A DNA stretch of 64,000 nucleotides from Actinomadura nitritigenes. Its GTDB lineage: Bacteria > Actinomycetota > Actinomycetes > Streptosporangiales > Streptosporangiaceae. Positions 59,074 to 64,000 of the stretch are shown here, piece by piece. The translations under genes and the position numbers were made by a program. The stretch lies in contig NZ_JAGEOK010000010.1 of NCBI RefSeq assembly GCF_017573545.1, positions 1 through 64,000 of the forward strand. The letters are read 5' to 3'. Each line of letters begins with the position of its first letter. Position 1 is the stretch's first letter. Under the pieces are notes generated by a model, which saw only the letters and a program-made list of their open reading frames with translations, was not told where the DNA came from and made no database searches.

Positions 59074-59979
59074 ATGAACGGATTCGGCATCACCTGGAAG
59101 CGGACGGCGGGGGGCCCGGCCGTCCCGGTCGGCCCCGGCGTCTACTTCGCCCCCGGCACCGGCTCCCCGCTCACCGCCCGCGCCGCCGCCCTCAGCGGCC
59201 TCCTCCCGCCGGGCGCGGTCATCGCCCGCCGCACCGCCGCCTGGATCTGGGGCATCGACGTCCTCCCGCCGGGCGTGAACGAGACCGACTGGGACGTCGA
59301 ACTGATCACTCCCGGGCCGGCCGAGTGCGCGACGGGCCCGCCCGTCGCCGACCACGTGGACCTTCCACCCGATCACGTGCGGGAGGAGGCGGGCATCCGC
59401 GTCACCTCCCGCGCACGGACGGCCCTCGACTGCACGCGCTGGCTTCCGCGCTCCGAGGCGGTCGCCGCACTGGATCAGTTCCTCCGGAACGGAGTCGACA
59501 CCGATGAACTCGAGGCCATGGCCCGTACGCTCCCCGGCTACCACGGCAACAGGCGGCTGCGCGACCTCCTGCGCCTCGGCGACCGTGGCGCGGCCTCCCC
59601 CGGGGAGAGCTGGGTCCGGACCGCCGTCGTCGACGCGGGCTTCCCGCGCCCGCGCACGCAGGTGCCCGTCGCCGGGCCGCCCGACCGCTGCCTCTACGTG
59701 GACCTCGGCTACGAGGACTACCGCGTCGGCATCGAGTACGACGGCGAGCGCCACCACACCGGCCGGGCCGCCCGCGCCCACGACGAAAGCCGCCGCCGCT
59801 GGCTCGCGAGGGAGATGGGCTGGCAGATCATTCCCGTCACCAAGCTCTTCCTGTACCGGCCGGCCCCCTACCTGGAGGCGCTTCTGACCGCACTCCTCCA
59901 ACGCGGCTGGAAACCCGGTGACGCGACGATGGCCCGCATCGCCGCCCGCCTGACCTCCCTCTCCCGCCGCCCCCGCTGA
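59074..59979 (+). CDS. DUF559-type protein with AbiEi-like N-domain
   Basis: The 301-residue protein has an N-terminal winged-helix/AbiEi-type part (ITWKRTAGGPAVPVGPGVYF, then ALSGLLPPGAVIARRTAAWI). Its C-terminal half is a Vsr-like restriction-endonuclease fold: YVDLGYEDYRVGIEYDGERH, then HDESRRRWLAREMGWQIIPV. The latter carries the D...E-x-D pattern of DUF559. Such actinomycete proteins are often called type IV antitoxin-like, but no toxin gene is adjacent. The function is unknown. Confidence 0.85.
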   Translation: MNGFGITWKRTAGGPAVPVGPGVYFAPGTGSPLTARAAALSGLLPPGAVIARRTAAWIWGIDVLPPGVNETDWDVELITPGPAECATGPPVADHVDLPPDHVREEAGIRVTSRARTALDCTRWLPRSEAVAALDQFLRNGVDTDELEAMARTLPGYHGNRRLRDLLRLGDRGAASPGESWVRTAVVDAGFPRPRTQVPVAGPPDRCLYVDLGYEDYRVGIEYDGERHHTGRAARAHDESRRRWLAREMGWQIIPVTKLFLYRPAPYLEALLTALLQRGWKPGDATMARIAARLTSLSRRPR

Positions 59980-59994
59980 CCACCGCGTCCAACG

Positions 59995-60300
59995 CGGCGC
60001 CCGCTGGCCCGCGCCTACTGGCCCGCGCCCCTTGGCCCGTGACGGCAGGCCCGCGTCTGCTGGCGCCGCGCCGGTTGGCCACGAGTGCTCGCGCCGCGCC
60101 GCCTGGTCGCAGCGGCTGGCGCCGTACCGCTGGCCCGCGGCGGCTGGTGCAGCGTCGGTTGGTCACGGCGGCCGGCCCGCGGCGGCTGGCCCAAACCTGC
60201 TGGCTGGCGGCGGCTGGCGCCGCGTCGCCTGGTGCCGTGCCCGCTGGCCCGCGGCGGCTGGTGGCGCGTCGGCTGTTCACGGGGCTCGGGCCGCGCGCGC
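59995..60300. repeat. Degenerate CTGGCCCGCGGCGGCTGG repeat tract
   Basis: The gap between two genes is filled with diverged copies of a CTGGCCCGCGGCGGCTGG-type unit. The clearest pair starts at 60129 and 60243 (114 bp apart) and continues for about 40 bp with the same TGG/CACGG ending. On the minus strand the unit reads as SRRGPA-type peptides, but no ORF here shows real gene features. Confidence 0.7.
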
Positions 60301-60309
60301 GACGGGTAC

Positions 60310-60651
60310 TCAGTCCAGCAAGGCCGAGAGACGCTTGGGGGCGATCAGGCGGTAGCTGTCCTCGATGAGCTCCGCCAGTTCCTCCCAGTCCTGCTCGACG
60401 TCCAGGCGAGCGCCGACCCATCCCTTGGCGCCGACGTACTTCGGGACGAAGAAGCGCTCCGGGCCCTCCGGCACCAGGGCCTCCTGCACCCCCGGCCCCG
60501 CCTTGAACATCATGGACGAGCCGTCCTCGCTCGTCATCACGAACAGCTTGTCGCGGACGCGGAAGGAGGGCGATGTGTGACCCCCGAACGGCTTCTCGGT
60601 CGCCTCCGGCATTCCCAGGCAGATCTCCCGGAGCCGCTCCAGCACGTCCAT
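60310..60651 (-). CDS. MmcQ/YjbR family DNA-binding-like protein
   Basis: The 113-residue protein begins MDVLERLREICLGMPEATEK and continues FRVRDKLFVMTSEDGSSMMF, VPKYVGAKGWVGARLDVEQD and ELAELIEDSYRLIAPKRL. This is the compact MmcQ/YjbR (DUF419) fold, which resembles double-wing DNA-binding domains. Its role is unknown. Confidence 0.92.
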   Translation of the reverse strand: MDVLERLREICLGMPEATEKPFGGHTSPSFRVRDKLFVMTSEDGSSMMFKAGPGVQEALVPEGPERFFVPKYVGAKGWVGARLDVEQDWEELAELIEDSYRLIAPKRLSALLD

Positions 60652-60706
60652 GCGCCCGCCCTTTCCCAGGAAGAATGACCGTGAAGGGAGCCTAACCAGG
60701 GCCGCG

Positions 60707-61609
60707 TCAGCCGACGAGCAGGACGAGCTTCCCGCGCATGCGGCCCTCCTCGCCGGCCCGGTGCGCCTCCGCGATCCCGGCGAGCGGGAAGGTCCGCGCG
60801 ACCGGGAGCGAGAAGCGTCCGGCCTCGATCAGCGCGCCGATCTCGCCGAGCACGTGGACGGCGCGGCCTGCGTCCCCGCGGCTGAACCGCACCCCGTGCT
60901 CCCGCGCGCCGGCGAAGTCGGCGACCGTGACGACGTGCTCGGCGCCGCCGGCGAGAGCGATGAGCTCGGGCAGCACCCCGCTTCCGGCGACGTCGAGCGC
61001 CAGGTCGACGCCGCCGGGCGCCAGCGCGCGGACCCGCTCGGCCAGGCCCTCGCCGTAGGCGACGGGCTCGGCCCCCAGCGAGCGCAGGTACTCGTGGTTG
61101 GCCGGGCCGCCCGTACCGATCACGCGCGCGCCGCGCGCCATGGCGAGCTGGACCGCGGCGCTGCCGACGCTTCCGGAGGCGCCGTTGATGAGCAGTGTGC
61201 CGCCGCTTGCGACGCCGAGCTGGTCGAGCGCGCGCGTGGCCGTCTCGATGGCCGCAGGCAGCGCCGCGGCCTCGGGAAAGTCAAGCGACGGCGGGATGGG
61301 CGCGTAGAAGGACAGCACGGCCAGCTCGGCCTGCGCCGCCCCCTCGGCGGACAAGCCGAAAACGCGGTTGCCGACGGCCACGTCCTCGACGCCCTCGCCC
61401 AGCTCGTCCACGATGCCCGCCGCCTCGTGGCCCAGCGTCTGCGGAAGCTCCGGATCCATCAGGCCCCGGCGCTTCTTCCAGTCGCTCGGGTTGACGCCGG
61501 CCGCGCGCACCGCGATCCGGATCTCGCCGGGGCCAGGATGCGGATCGGGAAGATCCACGATCTCGAGCACCTCCGGGCCTCCGAACCGGTCGAAACGCGC
61601 TGCCTTCAT
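60707..61609 (-). CDS. NADPH:quinone oxidoreductase-like zinc-less MDR protein
   Basis: The 300-residue protein starts MKAARFDRFGGPEVLEIVDL. It has AAGVNPSDWKKRRG and LGHEAAGIVDELGEGVE, and the nucleotide-binding LLINGASGSVGSAAVQLAMA. It lacks the catalytic zinc-binding Cys of true alcohol dehydrogenases. It probably reduces quinones or enones with NADPH. ATG 61609 has GGAG six bases upstream. Confidence 0.93.
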   Translation of the reverse strand: MKAARFDRFGGPEVLEIVDLPDPHPGPGEIRIAVRAAGVNPSDWKKRRGLMDPELPQTLGHEAAGIVDELGEGVEDVAVGNRVFGLSAEGAAQAELAVLSFYAPIPPSLDFPEAAALPAAIETATRALDQLGVASGGTLLINGASGSVGSAAVQLAMARGARVIGTGGPANHEYLRSLGAEPVAYGEGLAERVRALAPGGVDLALDVAGSGVLPELIALAGGAEHVVTVADFAGAREHGVRFSRGDAGRAVHVLGEIGALIEAGRFSLPVARTFPLAGIAEAHRAGEEGRMRGKLVLLVG

Positions 61610-61787
61610 CATCCGCTCCGATGTCACTCCAGGGGGCCTCGCACCCGCTGAATGCGCGACGGCGAACGCCGTATCGCCGCGGAACACCGTACGTCACAGA
61701 GGGGCTCTCCTCCGACATCTCCATTGGTGAGTCGACGAACACGCCAAAACGGATGACCTGCTCGCACGGCGCCGGGTCACCGGAGCT

Positions 61788-61804
61788 CTTCCGTTTGACG
61801 GAAG
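61788..61804. promoter_or_regulatory. CTTCCGT-TTG-ACGGAAG palindrome
   Basis: A 7-bp inverted repeat with a 3-bp centre lies between the divergent oxidoreductase genes at 60707-61609 and 61870-62802. It may be an operator for one or both. Confidence 0.45.
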
Positions 61805-61869
61805 CGGGGGGTGACGCGAGCCCGGAGGAGCGGCGATGGTCGGGACGACCACGAACGCGAGGGGGGCAC

Positions 61870-62802
61870 GTGACCGACCAGAGCGCCGTCGAGACCGAGG
61901 TCGTCGTCCTGGACAGGACCGATCTCGCGGAAGGCGTCGTGGGGCTGACGCTGGGCGCCGCCGGCGGAGGCGCGCTGCCGTCCTGGCGGCCCGGCGCCCA
62001 CGTGGACCTGCTGCTGTCCGACGGTCTCGTGCGGCAGTACTCGCTGTGCGGCGATCCGGCCGACGATCGGACGTGGCGGCTCGGAGTGCTGAGGGAGGGG
62101 CCGGGCTCGACGTTCGTCCACGAGAGCCTGAAAGTCGGCGACAAGGTCCTCACGCGCGGCCCGCGCAACCATTTCGCTCTGGAGGACGCGCCCGGCTACC
62201 TGTTCCTGGCCGGAGGCATCGGCATCACGCCGATCCTGCCGATGGTGGCGGCGGCGGATGCGGTGGGTGCGGATTGGCGGCTCCTCTACGGCGGGCGCGA
62301 GCGGGCGGCGATGGCCTTCCTCGACGACCTGGCGCGCTACGGGGAGCGGGTCGAGGTGCGGCCGCAGGACGAGTTCGGACTGCCCGACCTCGACGCCGCG
62401 CTCTCCGGGCTCAAGGAGGGCACGCTCGTCTACTGCTGCGGGCCCGAGCCGATGCTGGCGGCGGTCGAGGAGCGGTGCCCCCGTGGCGCGCTGCGCACCG
62501 AACGCTTCTCCGCGAAGCCCGTCACCGGCCCGGACGAGGCGTTCGAGATCGAGCTGTCGCTCACCGGCCGCACCCTGCGGGTCGAGTCCGGGCGTTCGAT
62601 CCTGGAGACGGTCGAGGAGGCGGGCGTCGCGGTCCTGTCGTCGTGCCGCGAGGGGACGTGCGGAACATGCGAGACGCCCGTCCTGGACGGCGAGCCTGAC
62701 CACCGCGACTCCGTGCTCACCGACGACGAGCGCGCGGACGGCGGCTTCATGATGATCTGCGTGTCCCGCGCCCGAGGCCCGCGCCTGGTCCTCGAACTCT
62801 GA
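61870..62802 (+). CDS. Ferredoxin reductase-type oxidoreductase with C-terminal 2Fe-2S domain
   Basis: The 310-residue protein has an FMN/FAD domain (VRQYSLCGDPADDRTWRLGV), an NAD domain (YLFLAGGIGITPILPMVAAA, YCCGPEPMLAAVE) and a plant-type 2Fe-2S domain (SSCREGTCGTCETPVLDG, then FMMICVSRA). This is the layout of phthalate dioxygenase reductase and VanB-like proteins, which feed electrons to Rieske oxygenases. No oxygenase gene is adjacent. GTG 61870 follows GAGGGGGGC. Confidence 0.93.
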   Translation: MTDQSAVETEVVVLDRTDLAEGVVGLTLGAAGGGALPSWRPGAHVDLLLSDGLVRQYSLCGDPADDRTWRLGVLREGPGSTFVHESLKVGDKVLTRGPRNHFALEDAPGYLFLAGGIGITPILPMVAAADAVGADWRLLYGGRERAAMAFLDDLARYGERVEVRPQDEFGLPDLDAALSGLKEGTLVYCCGPEPMLAAVEERCPRGALRTERFSAKPVTGPDEAFEIELSLTGRTLRVESGRSILETVEEAGVAVLSSCREGTCGTCETPVLDGEPDHRDSVLTDDERADGGFMMICVSRARGPRLVLEL

Positions 62803-62854
62803 ACAGGCCGCCTTCGCCGCACCGCGCCGCGCCGCGCGCGTCGTCGCCCACGAC

Positions 62855-63330
62855 GCGCGCCGGGTTGCTGGGCTGTGCGCGGCGCTGGCGGTGGTGTGTG
62901 CGTCGTCGGCTGTGATGCGCGCCGGGTTGCTGGGATGTGCGCCGCGCTGACCGTGGTGTGACCCGTCCTGGTGGTGGTACGCGGTGTTGCCCTGGCTGCC
63001 CGCGGGGTGTGCTGCGTCGACCGTGGTGTGCGCTGGTCGCTCCGTGAAGCGCGCCGGGTTAGTGGGCTGTACGCGGCGTCGCCGGTGATGTGCGCCAGGT
63101 TGGTGGGGTGTGCGTTGCATCGGCCGTGGCGCGCGTCGCGTCGGCCGTGATGTGCACTGCCCTGGAGGTATGGGGTGGTGTGCGGTGATGATCGTGGAGC
63201 GCGCTGGCTACCGGCGAGTTGCGCTGCGTCGACCGTGGTGTGCGCTGGTGGCCTCGTGGTGCGCCGGGTTGTGGCGTGCGGGCGTCGACGGCCGTGACGC
63301 GCGCCGGGTTGGTGGGGTGTGCGTCGTGTT
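62855..63330. repeat. Dispersed GCGCGCCGGGTTG-type repeat tract
   Basis: Within the 599-bp gap (62803-63401), variants of GCGCGCCGGGTTGCTGGG with TGTGCG occur near 62855, 62917, 63049, 63091, 63271 and 63298. They are separated by linkers that often contain TCGACCGTGGTGTG. The tract is G/T-biased on the plus strand. No gene is supported. The role is unknown; slipped-strand expansion of an intergenic element is plausible. Confidence 0.7.
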
Positions 63331-63401
63331 GGTCCGGGGTGGGGGTGTGTCCGTCAGGATGGGGGGTGCGGGTGGTGGCGTGGTGGTGATGGGAGGTGGG
63401 G

Positions 63402-64000
63402 ATGGAGGGGGCGTACTTCGTTATCGGGGACGGTTACGCGCTCTATCAGGGCGCCGTGGCGGAGGGGACCGTTCATCGGCATGCCGCCTTCCAGGTGGCC
63501 ATCGGCGTTCATGGTGAGGTGGCCATGGACGATGAGGCCGGAAACCGCTTCAGCGATGTGGCGTTGATCGTGCCGCCCATGGTCGGTCACAGGCTGCTTC
63601 CGGTCCGGGAGCTCCGCACCCTCTTCGTGGAGCCGCATTGCGCGTTCGCCGATCGCTTGCGGGTGGTCTGCGGCAGCGGCATCACCCCGGCTCCCGGCAT
63701 GCGGGGGCTGCGTGAGGAGGACGTCGCCGGTGGCCGTCTGTCGGGGGAACTCGACGGGCGGTTGCTGGACGCGATGCGCGTGCTGATGGACGAGCGGATC
63801 CCGATGACGGCGCTGGCGGCGAGGGTCGGGCTGTCCCCGCAGCGGCTCCGCGCGCTGGCGCGGGCGGAGCTGGGCATGCCGCTCGCGCGCTGGCGCATCT
63901 GGCGGCGCCTCGCCCGGTCGGCCGAGGCGCTGCGCGAGGGACGGACGTTGAGTGGCGCCGCGCTTGCGGGCGGTTTCGCCGACCAGGCGCACTTCACCCG
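63402..64000 (+). CDS. AraC family transcriptional regulator (3-prime truncated by window)
   Basis: ATG 63402 follows GGGAGGTGGGG and opens an ORF that runs to the window end: MEGAYFVIGDGYALYQGAV, a cupin-like N-domain with HRHAAFQVAIGVHGEVAM, then the AraC helix-turn-helix. The latter reads IPMTALAARVGLSPQRLRAL, then GMPLARWRIWRRLARSAEAL and LSGAALAGGFADQAHFTR, the classic end motif. About 199 codons are visible. The ligand is not known. Confidence 0.88.
   Translation, partial: MEGAYFVIGDGYALYQGAVAEGTVHRHAAFQVAIGVHGEVAMDDEAGNRFSDVALIVPPMVGHRLLPVRELRTLFVEPHCAFADRLRVVCGSGITPAPGMRGLREEDVAGGRLSGELDGRLLDAMRVLMDERIPMTALAARVGLSPQRLRALARAELGMPLARWRIWRRLARSAEALREGRTLSGAALAGGFADQAHFT

Noticed and set aside
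59837..60421. Minus-strand ORF with repeated SRRGPA peptides
   Set aside because: It overlaps two well-supported genes and its repeats simply reflect the DNA repeat tract.

Overview
The window is very GC-rich, with strong G/C bias at third codon positions, frequent GTG starts and G-rich ribosome binding sites. Its family content is typical of mycelial actinomycetes: DUF574 methyltransferases, several XRE-DUF5753/DUF397/HATPase sets, a CU044_5270 protein with an ECF sigma factor, DUF5999 and an F420-type luciferase-like oxidoreductase. I infer a Streptosporangiales-like chromosome (for example Actinomadura or a relative), but no rRNA or other marker gene is present to prove it. I see no tRNA, rRNA, CRISPR array, insertion sequence or phage gene.

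Region by region. 1-9.9 kb: the end of an acyl-CoA dehydrogenase gene, two paralogous SAM methyltransferases, an XRE-DUF5753 regulator, a divergent PRPP synthetase, a YdcF gene split by an in-frame TAG, a molybdopterin oxidoreductase, and two paralogous single-TM acidic proteins (4553-4873 and 8305-8799) that share sequence and an upstream motif. 10-20.9 kb: DedA with a NarL-type two-component pair, YbaK and HD proteins, a cytokinin-dehydrogenase-like flavoenzyme with a MarR regulator, a release-factor-like protein whose GGQ is GAQ, trehalose-6-phosphate synthase, a HATPase/DUF397 pair separated by a striking TGCA array, and an acyl-CoA synthetase. 20.9-34.2 kb: accessory-looking DNA with an MFS exporter, a NACHT-LRR STAND ATPase in an apparent operon with a class III nucleotide-cyclase-like protein, an XRE and a DUF397 gene, acetyltransferases, Lrp and TetR regulators, and a second HATPase/XRE/DUF397 set. 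34.2-40.4 kb: an ECF sigma factor with its membrane partner, BluB under a cobalamin riboswitch, DUF4260 and DUF4240 proteins, a methyltransferase and a MarR regulator.

40.5-48.6 kb is a leucine-catabolism (liu-type) cluster. It holds an acyl-CoA dehydrogenase, HMG-CoA lyase and the two methylcrotonyl-CoA-carboxylase-like subunits, tightly coupled on the minus strand. They diverge from a TetR regulator and an acyl-CoA synthetase across two palindromic operators. 50.2-53.9 kb is a corrinoid uptake and salvage operon (binding protein, permease, ATPase, CbiZ) behind a second cobalamin riboswitch. With riboswitch-controlled BluB this forms a local B12 regulon. 54-64 kb is a mixed region: TetR/VOC with perfect twin operators, an F420-type oxidoreductase, hydrolases, an MFS exporter with three 13-bp operators at 20-bp spacing, a DUF559-like protein, two degenerate repeat tracts, oxidoreductases, and a 3-prime truncated AraC regulator.

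Most worth a second look: the NACHT-LRR plus cyclase-like locus, the degenerate release factor, the paired acidic membrane proteins, the TGCA ladder operator, and the triplicated DUF397 protein.
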